A stretch of 64,000 nt of DNA, taken from positions 642,811-706,810 of the forward strand of contig JXCB02000027.1 in the NCBI GenBank assembly GCA_000828075.3, in the 5' to 3' direction. How positions within the stretch are numbered: the stretch's first letter is position 1; each line of letters starts with the position of its first letter. The notes beneath the pieces are model-generated. The model had not been told where the DNA came from. It did no database searches and saw only the letters and a list, made by a program, of their open reading frames with translations. Source of the DNA: Tolypothrix campylonemoides VB511288. GTDB lineage: Bacteria > Cyanobacteriota > Cyanobacteriia > Cyanobacteriales > Nostocaceae. Below, in pieces: positions 53,118 to 62,325 of the stretch. The translations under genes were made by a program, and so were the position numbers.

Positions 53118-54194
53118 ATGGCTAAGTCTCTTCAAACCTCAGAGCCTGAGTTGCTTAAGCCAGGTGTGAAAGCGCCTGTGCAGGAAACATTGTTAACGCC
53201 CCGGTTCTACACGACTGACTTTGAGGCTGTAGCGCAGTTGGATATTTCGGCGCATGAGCCAGAGTTGCGGGCTATTGTAGATGAATTGCGGGCTGATTAT
53301 AACCGCCATCACTTTGTGCGTGATTCCGAATTTGAGCAGAATTGGGAACATATTGATGGGGAAACGCGCCGCGCTTTTATTGACTTTTTGGAACGTTCAT
53401 GCACTTCGGAGTTTTCGGGGTTTCTTCTGTTCAAAGAGTTATCGCGCAGACTGAAAAACCGAAACCCGATTTTGGCAGAAGCTTTTCATTGTATGGCGCG
53501 GGATGAAGCACGCCATGCGGGATTTCTCAATAAAGCAATGTCAGACTTTAATCTCTCCTTGGACTTGAGTTATCTGACAAAGAATCGTACTTATACCTTC
53601 TTCCCGCCAGAGTGGATTATCTACACAGTTTACCTATCTGAGAAAATTGGCTACTGGCGTTACATCATCATGTTCCGTCACCTAGAGTCATATCCAGAAA
53701 ACCAATTCTATCCCCTCTTCCGCTATTTCGAGAGTTGGTGTCAGGATGAAAATCGACATGGAGATTTCTTCAAGGCGCTGTTGCGATCGCAACCTCAGTT
53801 ATGGAACAACTGGAAAGCACGTTTGTGGGTGCGATTTTTCCTGCTGTCTGTATTTGCTACCCACACTTTGACAGTGCTTGAACGAGTCTCATTTTATCGC
53901 TCTGTTGGCATCAATCCCTACGAGTACAACATCAAAGTCATTGAAAAGACAAATGAAACCGCAGCACGGGCATTTCCTGTAATACTGGATACAGAACATC
54001 CAGAATTTTTCCGGCGGCTGGAGGAGTGTTCAGATATTAATCTCAAGCTGGCGGAGATTGACAGAAGCAATAGTCCCAAGATTGTCAAGTTCTTGCAAAA
54101 ATTACCCTTGATACTTTCAATAGTCGGGCATCTGTTACGGCTTTATCTTATTAAACCGATTAATGCTGAATCAACTCGGGAAGCTGTTTGTTAA
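53118..54194 (+). CDS. acsF: Mg-protoporphyrin IX monomethyl ester oxidative cyclase
   Basis: Diiron oxygenase that forms ring E of chlorophyll (divinyl-protochlorophyllide from Mg-protoporphyrin IX monomethyl ester). A 358-aa AcsF/ChlA protein: diiron motifs CMARDEARHAGFLNKAM (E-x-x-H) and SWCQDENRHGDFFKALL (second E-x-x-H), with EFEQNWEHIDGETRRAFIDF and SCTSEFSGFLLFKEL upstream. In Synechocystis the ChlAII isoform sits with ho2 and hemN and is used at low O2; the gene set here suggests the same isoform. Transcribed away from ho, opposite to the usual single operon. Confidence 0.96.
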   Translation: MAKSLQTSEPELLKPGVKAPVQETLLTPRFYTTDFEAVAQLDISAHEPELRAIVDELRADYNRHHFVRDSEFEQNWEHIDGETRRAFIDFLERSCTSEFSGFLLFKELSRRLKNRNPILAEAFHCMARDEARHAGFLNKAMSDFNLSLDLSYLTKNRTYTFFPPEWIIYTVYLSEKIGYWRYIIMFRHLESYPENQFYPLFRYFESWCQDENRHGDFFKALLRSQPQLWNNWKARLWVRFFLLSVFATHTLTVLERVSFYRSVGINPYEYNIKVIEKTNETAARAFPVILDTEHPEFFRRLEECSDINLKLAEIDRSNSPKIVKFLQKLPLILSIVGHLLRLYLIKPINAESTREAVC

Positions 54195-54336
54195 CTCGTA
54201 ATCTGATGCTTATTTGACGCACCCATCCGGCGCATGGGGTGGGATTCACGCGACTATCTATGCCAGCGTCGCCTTATCTCATAGACTCAGACTAAGCTGA
54301 AGGTTTCTTGAACCACTCCACCACTCCCCAACATTT

Positions 54337-54431
54337 ATAGCGCTTCTCGTTTGGAAGAAGTAATTATTTATCTGTGTCCATCTGTGGTTCTTATTTCTTA
54401 ATGTATTGCACTCAACACAAAGAAGCGCTAT
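54337..54431. mobile_element. MITE with ATAGCGCTTCT termini
   Basis: ATAGCGCTTCT (54337-54347) and AGAAGCGCTAT (54421-54431) are perfect 11-bp inverted termini of a 95-bp element lying between the convergent acsF and MarR genes; it includes CATCTGTGGTTC. A single ATAGCGCTTCT terminus also appears at 51565-51575. Confidence 0.75.
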
Positions 54432-54442
54432 GGTTGGGGGAT

Positions 54443-54916
54443 TTAGGCAAAATAGTCATGTTCGAGAGTGGTTATTAAGGCTGTACGTAGCAATTCAACA
54501 CCTTGTACTCCAAGCACAGCTTCAAACTCTGCTTGAATTTCTTGCTCGATCGCCTGAGCATCTAACCCTGCACGATGACCCATTTCAGTAAAGTAGACTA
54601 GCTTTGCCCGTTTGTCTTTGGGATCTGCTCGGCGTTCAACATAACCCTTACGTTCTAAATCTATCAGCAACTCTCTCATTGCCTGCTTGGTCATACCCGC
54701 CCGCTCAGCTAAATCTGTTAAACAAATTCCTTTTACATCCATATTTGCTAACAAAGCAGAGTGAGCATTGTGTAACTGATTGTGTCCCCGCTTGTTCATT
54801 TCGATGGTAAAGCGATGCCTAAGAACACGGGTCACTTGGCAAAGTAAATGCAGAAGACCGATGTGCTGCAAATGCTCAAGTTGATCTGCAGGAATATGAG
54901 GTGAAACATCAAGCAC
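54443..54916 (-). CDS. MarR-family regulator, possible ChlR
   Basis: A 157-aa winged-helix protein: ANMDVKGICLTDLAERAGMT (helix region), KQAMRELLIDLERKGYVERR (recognition helix) and ADPKDKRAKLVYFTEMG (wing) are standard MarR. Two cysteines (C26, C64). In Synechocystis and Synechococcus the MarR-type activator ChlR turns on the chlAII-ho2-hemN genes under micro-oxic conditions; a MarR gene next to this same gene set makes that role likely, but the identity with ChlR is by context. Start is a GTG. Confidence 0.85.
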   Translation of the reverse strand: MLDVSPHIPADQLEHLQHIGLLHLLCQVTRVLRHRFTIEMNKRGHNQLHNAHSALLANMDVKGICLTDLAERAGMTKQAMRELLIDLERKGYVERRADPKDKRAKLVYFTEMGHRAGLDAQAIEQEIQAEFEAVLGVQGVELLRTALITTLEHDYFA

Positions 54917-55764
54917 AAAAACTTTCCTTTTGACTTCCTTGACTTAATAGTAAGGCTACCTTACCATTGAAACTAGTTTAGTTAATCAATAGTATATGCA
55001 AAGTATTTAGACTTCCGGCAAAAGCTATTACTAAGGTTGCGTTGCACACACACAGAAGCACTAAGGTAAAAAGTTCATACCCCTTCATAGCCCTGTGTAA
55101 CTTGTGCTTATGTCCAACTCCAACCTAATCTGAAAGCATTATTTCCAGCAGAGATTATTGTGTAGCGCTTTGGTAATTGAGTCGCCTTTTAAACTATGCC
55201 TGATGGAAGAAACGAGAGGTGAGCAAAGCTAGGGTGTTGACCACACAAATCTCTACCATTAAGTATAGCACTATGCCATGAAATTAGAAAGTGCTGCCTC
55301 AACTTATGCTCTACTAATAACTTTTAAAAGGTAAACCAGACTATACATTGAATGAAAGGCGATTATTGACATTGTCATCCGATAATGGATTTACTGAAAC
55401 ACTCTAAACTTTCTGTCAGCTAGCAACTGGTATACCGAGGTTAAAAAAGGTTTTTCTGTAAAACTTCAAACGCTGCAGATAATCAAAATCCTGTGATAAT
55501 TCAGGAGTTTTACTCTACTTAAAAAGTTGTTGCATACAATCATTTTGTCTAGAGTGACATCATGGACAAACTTTCAGGATTTCCAAGAATAAATTATCCG
55601 TAACAGTGGGGTGAGCCGTGACCCTCATCAGTTCATAAGAGAGACTAGAAGCGCATCCCACAAAAAAAGATTGGATATTTTTTAATTTGGAAGTGCCTTA
55701 TACAGCTAGCTGCTGAAATTATATTGAAATTAAAGTCACGCTAGGCAAACTCAATTATAAGCAA
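54917..55764. other. Intergenic, no gene seen
   Basis: About 850 bp of AT-rich DNA with no convincing frame on either strand, no tRNA-like fold and no tandem repeat. It should contain the promoters of the MarR gene (left) and the SDR-P450 pair (right). Confidence 0.5.
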
Positions 55765-56631
55765 ATGATAACCGCTACAGATACAGATACAGGACAAGTC
55801 ATTCATATGAATTCCCAATTTTTTGGCATGAACACTACAGACCGAAACGAGAAAAAACAAACTGCTTTAATCACTGGAGCATCTAGTGGAATTGGTTACG
55901 AATTAGCATGTGTTTTTGCCTCTCATAATTACAATCTTGTTTTAGTAGACAGAGTCGGAGAAAAACTTACTGAAATTGCACATAGTTTTTACGAGAAATT
56001 TGGGATATTTGTCAAACCGATAGTCAAAGATTTATCTATACCTAAATCTTCCGAGGAAATTTTCCTAGAACTACAACAAGCATCGATTGAGATTGATGTA
56101 CTAGTCAATAATGCTGGGTTTGGCATGTATGGATTATTTAGTGAAACAAACTTATCTGTTGAATTAGAAATGCTACAGGTAAATATGGTAAGTCTCACTC
56201 ATTTAACCAAGTTATTCTTGAAGGAGATGCTAAAGCAAGGTAAAGGAAAAATATTAAACGTTGCCTCGACTGCTGCCTTTCAACCAGGTCCTTTGATGGC
56301 AGTTTATTTTGCCACTAAAGCCTATGTTTTATCATTTTCAGAAGCGATCGCCAATGAATTAGAGGGTACAGGTGTTACAGTAACTGTTCTTTGTCCAGGA
56401 CCAACAGAATCTGGCTTTCATAAAAGAACAGGAATGGCAGACTCTAAGCTCATCAAGAGTAAGAAAATGATGGATGCAGGAACTGTAGCCAAGATTGGTT
56501 TTGAGGGCTTGATGGCAAACAAAACTGTTGTTATTCCTGGCATCAAAAATAAGATACTCACTAAAGCCGTAAGATTAATGTCAAGAAAACAGGTGACGAA
56601 AATAGTCAGAAGTATGCAGGAAGTTAAATAG
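55765..56631 (+). CDS. Short-chain dehydrogenase/reductase
   Basis: A 288-aa SDR. Cofactor motif LITGASSGIGYELACVF (about residues 33-49), NNAGFGMYG, catalytic Ser in LNVASTAAFQ and the Y-x3-K in YFATKAYVLSFSEA, followed by VLCPGPTESGFHK. Type: classical SDR of the YqjQ/DltE group, NADP(H) likely. Starts at 55765, 55807 or 55828 are all possible; the shortest (MNTTDRNEKKQ) still keeps the fold complete. The P450 begins 35 bp downstream on the same strand; the two probably act on one substrate. Confidence 0.88.
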   Translation: MITATDTDTGQVIHMNSQFFGMNTTDRNEKKQTALITGASSGIGYELACVFASHNYNLVLVDRVGEKLTEIAHSFYEKFGIFVKPIVKDLSIPKSSEEIFLELQQASIEIDVLVNNAGFGMYGLFSETNLSVELEMLQVNMVSLTHLTKLFLKEMLKQGKGKILNVASTAAFQPGPLMAVYFATKAYVLSFSEAIANELEGTGVTVTVLCPGPTESGFHKRTGMADSKLIKSKKMMDAGTVAKIGFEGLMANKTVVIPGIKNKILTKAVRLMSRKQVTKIVRSMQEVK

Positions 56632-56666
56632 GTAATGTGCAGTTCCGCTACAAACTGCTGCTGTAT

Positions 56667-58142
56667 ATGAAGTACTCCTCACATAATCTCAGTTTATCTG
56701 TTCCTGGTCCTAATCCATTACCCGTTTTTGGTCGTGCCATTAACACTTTTCGCTTCACTAACGACTCAATCAAATACACGCACCATCTCTTCCAAACTTA
56801 TGGTCCAATAGTTTCTCTGGCTTTTGGCGGAGGAACAAATCTCTACTCACCACTCTCCAACTGCCCTGGTACTGTCTTCATTTATGGACCAGAATTGATT
56901 CGCCAAGTCACAACCCAAGACGAGATATACTACCGGTATTCCTTAACAGGAAAGTTCTACGGTAAGAGAAACCTTTCAGCACGTACTAAGCCGTTAAACT
57001 ACTTTGGTGTCGGACTTTTTGGTGAAAATAGCGACCAACATCGGCAGCATCGGCGACTGTTAATGCCCGCCTTTCACAAACAGCGTATCGAGTCTTATCG
57101 CAACAATATAGTAGCGATTACCCAATCAGTACTCGATCAAATGCAAGTGAATGAGCATTATGATATTGCTAAAATCTTGAAATTGTTGACAATGCAAGTA
57201 TCAACCAAAACACTCTTGGGTTATGATATTGGCGAAAAAAGCAACGAAATCAACAAATTACTACGGGATTGTCTCAACCCAAACTCACTACTGATAGCTC
57301 TATTGCCATTTGACTTACCAGGATTGCCCTACCATCGCTTTTTCAATATGCTTGCGCAATTTGATCATGAGCTACGGAACCTGATTATGCACAAAAGGCA
57401 TAAAGGTCTTGATGATGGGGATATACTATCGATGCTCATCCAAGCAAGGGATGCGGAGAGTGGCGTTTCATTGAGCGAGGATGAACTGCTTGGTCACACG
57501 AGCGCCATCTTTGCTGCTGGATATGATACAAGTTCTCATGCACTCACTTGGACACTATTTCTCCTCTCCCAGCATCCTCATGTAGCTGCTGATTTGTTGG
57601 ACGAACTGGAAAATGTTTTGTATGGCGAAGCACCAACACTAGAGCAATTGCAGCAGTTACCATTTTTGGAGCAAGTGATTAAAGAATCTATGCGTATCTT
57701 GCCACCAATACCGTGGAACGTACGTGTCACTGCACAACCAACTGAACTTGGTGGTTATGCCTTACCTAAGGGAACAGAAATACTGATGAGTGTTTACCAT
57801 ACTCATCACATGTCTGAAATTTATCCGCAACCAGAGGTCTTTCACCCGCAGCGTTGGCAAACCATTCAACCCACAGTTTTTGAATATAATTCTTTCGGTT
57901 CTGGACAGCGCATTTGTATTGGTGCTGCATTTGCCATGATGGAAATGAAGATTATACTGGCAATACTTTTACAGCGGTACCGTTTACAATGCATACCCTC
58001 GCTAAAAGTTGATCGTCAAGAGTTTATAACCCTTGCACCAAAATATGGGATGACAATGACGGTTCACAAGCAAGATCGCCAATTTCACCAGGGAGTTGGT
58101 GGTATACGTGGTAACGTGCGAGAGATGGTTAAGTTAACTTGA
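56667..58142 (+). CDS. Cytochrome P450
   Basis: A 491-aa heme-thiolate monooxygenase. I-helix motif AGYDTSSHALTW (about residues 289-300), K-helix E-x-x-R in IKESMRILPPIPWNVR, PERF-like segment HPQRWQ, and the heme-binding loop FGSGQRICIGAAFAMMEMK (Cys about 424). Soluble or loosely membrane-attached; the N-terminus begins SVPGPNPLPVFGRA, a CYP120/CYP110-type opening, and the CYP110 group (fatty acid or retinoid substrates) is the likeliest assignment. The ATG at 56667 is preferred to a GTG at 56637. Paired with the SDR. Confidence 0.93.
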   Translation: MKYSSHNLSLSVPGPNPLPVFGRAINTFRFTNDSIKYTHHLFQTYGPIVSLAFGGGTNLYSPLSNCPGTVFIYGPELIRQVTTQDEIYYRYSLTGKFYGKRNLSARTKPLNYFGVGLFGENSDQHRQHRRLLMPAFHKQRIESYRNNIVAITQSVLDQMQVNEHYDIAKILKLLTMQVSTKTLLGYDIGEKSNEINKLLRDCLNPNSLLIALLPFDLPGLPYHRFFNMLAQFDHELRNLIMHKRHKGLDDGDILSMLIQARDAESGVSLSEDELLGHTSAIFAAGYDTSSHALTWTLFLLSQHPHVAADLLDELENVLYGEAPTLEQLQQLPFLEQVIKESMRILPPIPWNVRVTAQPTELGGYALPKGTEILMSVYHTHHMSEIYPQPEVFHPQRWQTIQPTVFEYNSFGSGQRICIGAAFAMMEMKIILAILLQRYRLQCIPSLKVDRQEFITLAPKYGMTMTVHKQDRQFHQGVGGIRGNVREMVKLT

Positions 58143-58153
58143 GGAAAGCAAAT

Positions 58154-60748
58154 TTATAATTTTCGGACTAATTCTCTCACCTCAGCCGCAGAATTTTGTT
58201 GCATTGCTGATGCAGCGATCGCCTCTGCTTGCGCCATTGTCAACTGGGCGATCGCCTGCTTAAATCCAGGAATAGCTTGCGGATTCAGACTTACCTCATC
58301 TAATCCTAACCCCAATAAAATCGGTGCTGCTAAAGGATCTGCTGCCACTTCCCCACATAACCCCACCCAAATGCCGGCTTGATGTGCAGCTTGAACCGTT
58401 TGCTGAATCATCCGTAACACAGCCGGATGCAATGCATCAACCAAAGCTGCGACTCGTGGATGCGTACGATCTGCCGCCATGACATACTGGCTGAGGTCAT
58501 TCGTACCAAGACTGAAAAAGTCTACCTCAGCCGCTAACTTGTCAGCAAGGACAACCGCCGAGGGTGTCTCTACCATAATACCCACTTCCATATTTTCATC
58601 AAAAGCGATACCAGCTTGACCCAGTTGTGCTTGTACTTCTTTTAGTATTGCCTTGGCTGCTTGTATTTCTCGCACAGTAGCAATCATCGGAAACATGATT
58701 TTTATTTGGTGTCCGGGACTGGCTTTTAAAATTGCCCGCAACTGAGTTTTGAAGATATCAGGATTATTGAGACAAAAACGAATTCCGCGCCACCCCAAAA
58801 AAGGGTTGGTTTCGTGGGGAAAATTCAGATAAGGAATTGGTTTATCGCCTCCCACATCTAAAGTGCGGATGATCAAAGGACGGGTATCAAGAAGTTGGGC
58901 GATACTTTGATAAACTGCTATTTGCTCTTCTTCCGTTGGCGGTGTTGTTCTTTCCAGATAAAGGAACTCAGTGCGGAACAATCCTACGCCTTCTGCACCT
59001 AAACTCAACGCGGCTTGAGTATCAGATATACTTCCAATATTAGCAAATACATTGATTTGCTTTTGATCGCGCGTCATTGCTGGACTGAACGCCGTTGCGA
59101 GTGCTTGCTGATAAGCAACTTGCTGTGCATTTCGCTTTGCCTCAAGTGCAGTGTGGATATGTGGTTCTGGTTCTATCCAAACTCTACCACTCTCACCATC
59201 AAGCGCTAATCGGGTATTATCTGCTACTTGCAATATTTCTGGTGGTAAGCCAACTATCGCAGGAATACCTAATCTTCGGGCGATAATAGCGCTGTGGGAA
59301 ATAGCACTGCCAGATGTGGTACAAATTCCCAGGACTTTTGCTGGATCTAGCCTAGCTGTATCAGAAGGACTTAGGTCAGTTGCAATCAAAATCGCTGGCT
59401 CGGAGAGATTAAAATTGATATGGCTATCATCTGAAATTCTGATGTGCGATTGAAATCTAGTCAGTAGTCGCAATACTCGCTGTCCTACGTCTACCACATC
59501 AGCGACTCGCTCTTGTAAGTAAGAATCTTCAATAGTACGGTAATTATTAGCCAACTGATCGACAACCGCCTGCCAAGCCGCTTCAGCATTTAGGTGTTGT
59601 TCAAAGATGCGTTGCTGAACTGCCTCTAGTACCACGGGGTCTTCTAAAAAGAGTAGATGGGCATCAAAGATAGCAGCTTCAGTGTCTCCAATTTGAATAG
59701 ATGCTTGTGAGAATACAGCTTGAATTTCCTCGTGAGCAATTTGAATAGCGACACGTAAACGTTGCCACTCTGCCTCAACATCATCTACGTGGTATTGCTG
59801 AATGTCAATCGGAGTAGGACGATACAGAAAAACGGGTGCGATCGCCACTCCATTAGAAGCAGCAATCCCTTGGAGAAAGTGATGCGAAGATGGGATATGT
59901 ATCTGCGTGTCTGGGCGTCTTTGTGTCTCTACATCCGGCAAAACTTCGCCAAAATTGGTTTCAACCAATGTTTGCAATGCTGCCAGTGCTTCATTTGCAT
60001 CAGAACCAGTAGCAGTAATAGCCAGTTCGTGTCCTTGACGCGCACCCAAAGTGGATACTTGATTGATACTATCAGCGCGTACAGCTTCAGTACCTTTAGT
60101 GATATTCCGAACTTTTATTCGGGATTGAAAACGGGCTGCCGTTGCGACAAATTTCGCTGCTGGACGGGCGTGTAATCCCAATTTATTACGGATGATTAAG
60201 TGTATTTCTTTTGTCTGCGTTTCCTCACAAGACCTTACGCCGTCAGCGGCTGCCCCCCTCTCCGCTTGCCCAGAGGGGTTGGGGGTGAGGTTATAATCGA
60301 CACCCAACTGAGTAGCTTTCGCTACCAATGCTCCCCGTGCTTCAGCCATAACCTGTTGAATATGACTACCAGCTGCTGCGGCTACAGCGGCTGCGATCGC
60401 ACCTTCAACAAGTGGTGCTTCACACAAATGCACTTTATCGCGTAGTTCTTCTGGAAGAAACTCTAGCGCCATTTCCGCACTCATGACGGCGCTTCCCAGA
60501 TCCATTAAGACGATGACACCTTCATCACTATAAATAGAGGCGATCGCCTCATAAACCTGCATAGCATCTGTACCCAGCGGGTTTTCTGGATCGTCAATTC
60601 CAGCAGCAACAGCCAGGGGGACTTTGCCCTGAACCATCTGTGCTGCTAGTTCCCGGACTCCTTCTGCTAGCTGTTTGCTGTGAGAAACTATGACAATTCC
60701 GACCACGACCACACCATCAACCTTGTTGAAAAGCGATTGCTCACTCAC
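58154..60748 (-). CDS. ptsP: DhaM-HPr-EI multidomain PEP-protein phosphotransferase
   Basis: An 864-aa three-part phosphotransferase. Residues about 14-148: DhaM/EIIA-Man-type domain (VGIVIVSHSKQLAEGV with the phospho-His, VIVLMDLGSAVMSAEMAL). About 180-268: HPr domain (LGLHARPAAKFV with His, and KVRNITKGTEA). About 285-864: enzyme I (GIAASNGVAIAP; phospho-His in TTSGSAISHSAIIARRLGIP; VGLFRTEFLYLE; LWVGLCGEVAADP-type C-terminus). Such proteins phosphorylate DhaKL dihydroxyacetone kinase from PEP. No dhaK, dhaL or sugar EII genes lie here. The DhaM-HPr linker is a repeat-derived insert (about residues 150-177). Confidence 0.94.
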   Translation of the reverse strand: MSEQSLFNKVDGVVVVGIVIVSHSKQLAEGVRELAAQMVQGKVPLAVAAGIDDPENPLGTDAMQVYEAIASIYSDEGVIVLMDLGSAVMSAEMALEFLPEELRDKVHLCEAPLVEGAIAAAVAAAAGSHIQQVMAEARGALVAKATQLGVDYNLTPNPSGQAERGAAADGVRSCEETQTKEIHLIIRNKLGLHARPAAKFVATAARFQSRIKVRNITKGTEAVRADSINQVSTLGARQGHELAITATGSDANEALAALQTLVETNFGEVLPDVETQRRPDTQIHIPSSHHFLQGIAASNGVAIAPVFLYRPTPIDIQQYHVDDVEAEWQRLRVAIQIAHEEIQAVFSQASIQIGDTEAAIFDAHLLFLEDPVVLEAVQQRIFEQHLNAEAAWQAVVDQLANNYRTIEDSYLQERVADVVDVGQRVLRLLTRFQSHIRISDDSHINFNLSEPAILIATDLSPSDTARLDPAKVLGICTTSGSAISHSAIIARRLGIPAIVGLPPEILQVADNTRLALDGESGRVWIEPEPHIHTALEAKRNAQQVAYQQALATAFSPAMTRDQKQINVFANIGSISDTQAALSLGAEGVGLFRTEFLYLERTTPPTEEEQIAVYQSIAQLLDTRPLIIRTLDVGGDKPIPYLNFPHETNPFLGWRGIRFCLNNPDIFKTQLRAILKASPGHQIKIMFPMIATVREIQAAKAILKEVQAQLGQAGIAFDENMEVGIMVETPSAVVLADKLAAEVDFFSLGTNDLSQYVMAADRTHPRVAALVDALHPAVLRMIQQTVQAAHQAGIWVGLCGEVAADPLAAPILLGLGLDEVSLNPQAIPGFKQAIAQLTMAQAEAIAASAMQQNSAAEVRELVRKL
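60218..60300. repeat. Genomic repeat forming a protein linker
   Basis: CCGTCAGCGGCTGCCCCCCTCTCCGCTTGCCCAGAGGGG then TTGGGGGTGAGG, related to the CTAACCCCCCAACCCC repeats at 34231 and 34784. It lies in frame in the DhaM-HPr linker of the phosphotransferase gene. Confidence 0.6.
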
Positions 60749-60774
60749 TTACTTTATGCTGTTAGTTGCTCATA

Positions 60775-60840
60775 GGCGTAGGGTGCGTTAACGAAGTGTA
60801 ACGCACAGGCGTAGGATGCGTAACGAAGTGTAACGCACAG
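60775..60840. repeat. GGCGTAGGRTGCGTTAACG tandem repeat
   Basis: Two 32-33-bp units, each with a hairpin TGCGTTAACG...TGTAACGCA. Located upstream of the phosphotransferase start on its 5' side. Confidence 0.8.
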
Positions 60841-60904
60841 TTATTAGCTAAAGCACTGCTAATCTATCCGTGATATAAGAAAAATGTCATGTGCAGCTTT
60901 AACT

Positions 60905-61534
60905 ATGTCAATTCTTGACTCCAATCAAAGTTATACTTTCAGCCGATACTTTGAGCTTGGCATTGAAGCTAGTGAACTCGCTCAAGAATTTGGCTATAGT
61001 TTAACTCGAAAAACGCTGAATTTACCTCAGTTCCCTGATGAACTTGACCGTTTGGGAGAATTACGCGATCGCATTGAGGAGGTACTACCATTTGTACCCT
61101 TGACTAACGAACTTGCAAGACGAGAAATTCTCATCTCGCGGGTGGTGACGGAGTTAATTCATTACACACAGGCAGAATTACGAATTGAATATAATTTAAA
61201 GGTTTCTAATTGGCTTCAGGGTAATTTAGATTATTTACTGCGAGTAAAATCCGTCAATCAACTATTAGTAATTGAGGCAAAATACGAGGATTTGACGCGA
61301 GGTTTTACGCAGTTAGTCGCCGAATTAGTGGCACTAGATCAGTGGTCAGGCTCGACTACACTTGACCAACAACCAATTTTAATTGGCGTTGTTTCTACAG
61401 GTACAATATGGCAATTCGGTACGCTCGACCGCAACACAAAGCATTTTGAACAGGGGATTAATAGCTATCGGGTTCCCGAAGATTTAGAGCAAGTAATGAG
61501 AATTTTAGTGGCAGCTTTGAAAAGAAATAATTAA
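60905..61534 (+). CDS. PD-(D/E)XK nuclease-fold hypothetical protein
   Basis: A 209-aa protein with a restriction-endonuclease-like core: LQGNLDYLLRVKSVNQLLVI followed by EAKYEDLTRGFTQLVAELVA gives the D-(x)n-E-x-K pattern of the fold and the helix after it. Seen in several cyanobacteria as a lone gene; role unknown. The ATG at 60905 (MSILDSNQSYTF) is preferred; an ATG seven codons upstream also exists. Convergent with the AbrB-type antitoxin gene. Confidence 0.72.
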   Translation: MSILDSNQSYTFSRYFELGIEASELAQEFGYSLTRKTLNLPQFPDELDRLGELRDRIEEVLPFVPLTNELARREILISRVVTELIHYTQAELRIEYNLKVSNWLQGNLDYLLRVKSVNQLLVIEAKYEDLTRGFTQLVAELVALDQWSGSTTLDQQPILIGVVSTGTIWQFGTLDRNTKHFEQGINSYRVPEDLEQVMRILVAALKRNN

Positions 61535-61563
61535 AAAAGCACCAAGAGTGTCACGTTGTAACT

Positions 61564-61827
61564 TTAAGTGTAACTGTGATTAATGAACAAACTACCACCA
61601 GATTGTTCAATTGCTTGATTCATTTCCTCGATAGAGACTGCTTTCCTTCCTGGTTTATGGATAATACCAGACAATTCTTCAACTTGAATATTCAGCGGCT
61701 GAATGTAGACTTTGCCGTCTGGTTCAATAATGAAATTAATCCTGTCGCCTGGACGCAAGTTTAGTTTGTCTCGAATTTCTTTTGGGATAGTTGTTTGACC
61801 TTTGCTGGTAATTGTGGCAATGGACAT
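61564..61827 (-). CDS. AbrB/MazE-type antitoxin, orphan
   Basis: An 87-aa swapped-hairpin protein: SIATITSKGQTTIPKEIRDK followed by LNLRPGDRINFIIEPDGKV, the AbrB DNA-binding fold; the tail ends MNQAIEQSGGSLFINHSYT. Antitoxins of this kind normally overlap a VapC toxin start; none follows here. The tail beyond AIEQ looks altered, so the toxin was probably lost by deletion. Confidence 0.8.
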   Translation of the reverse strand: MSIATITSKGQTTIPKEIRDKLNLRPGDRINFIIEPDGKVYIQPLNIQVEELSGIIHKPGRKAVSIEEMNQAIEQSGGSLFINHSYT

Positions 61828-62103
61828 ATGATATCCTTACTTTTAAAATAATTTCTTACTTTAATGTAAGCAGTTAATGAGGAACAGTCAACCAGAGGCG
61901 ATCGCCCTTTTATGAATCAATACAGTTCAGTTAAGGTTGATGTGTAAAAAATCATGTGTGTAGAGACGTGCCATCCTTTGAGTTCTACATTGTGTTCTGT
62001 GATAAGGATTCTGGTGTTATCTAAACGGTATTGAGATGAATGGTGCGTTGCGCTTCGCCATAACACACTTTTTAATATTTTCTTAACTTTTTATCGTGTC
62101 GTT
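61828..62103. other. Intergenic, repeats only
   Basis: Holds GTGTAGAGACGTGCC (61968-61982), a partial copy of the 28938 palindrome, a HIP1 octamer at 61899-61906 and AT-rich DNA; no gene. Confidence 0.4.
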
Positions 62104-62203
62104 ACGACAGCTTGTTGTGATCTAACGACAACTTGTACATTCCTAACGACAGCTTGTTGTGATCTAACGACAACTTGTACGTTCCTAACGACAGCTTGTT
62201 GTG
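62104..62203. repeat. 42-bp minisatellite (two 21-bp halves)
   Basis: ACGACAGCTTGTTGTGATCTA and ACGACAACTTGTACATTCCTA alternate with a 42-bp period (starts at 62104, 62146 and 62188), giving about 2.4 copies. Inverted CGACAGCTTG/CAAGCTGTCG symmetry is partial. Confidence 0.85.
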
Positions 62204-62325
62204 CAATGGCGATTGGCAATGCCTGTGTCCCTTAGGCGACGCCTTGCGCTTTCTCCCGCTACTTTTCTTGCTTCTACATTTCTACAACTCCACGTAGATA
62301 CACGTATTCGTATCCAGCAAAAATC

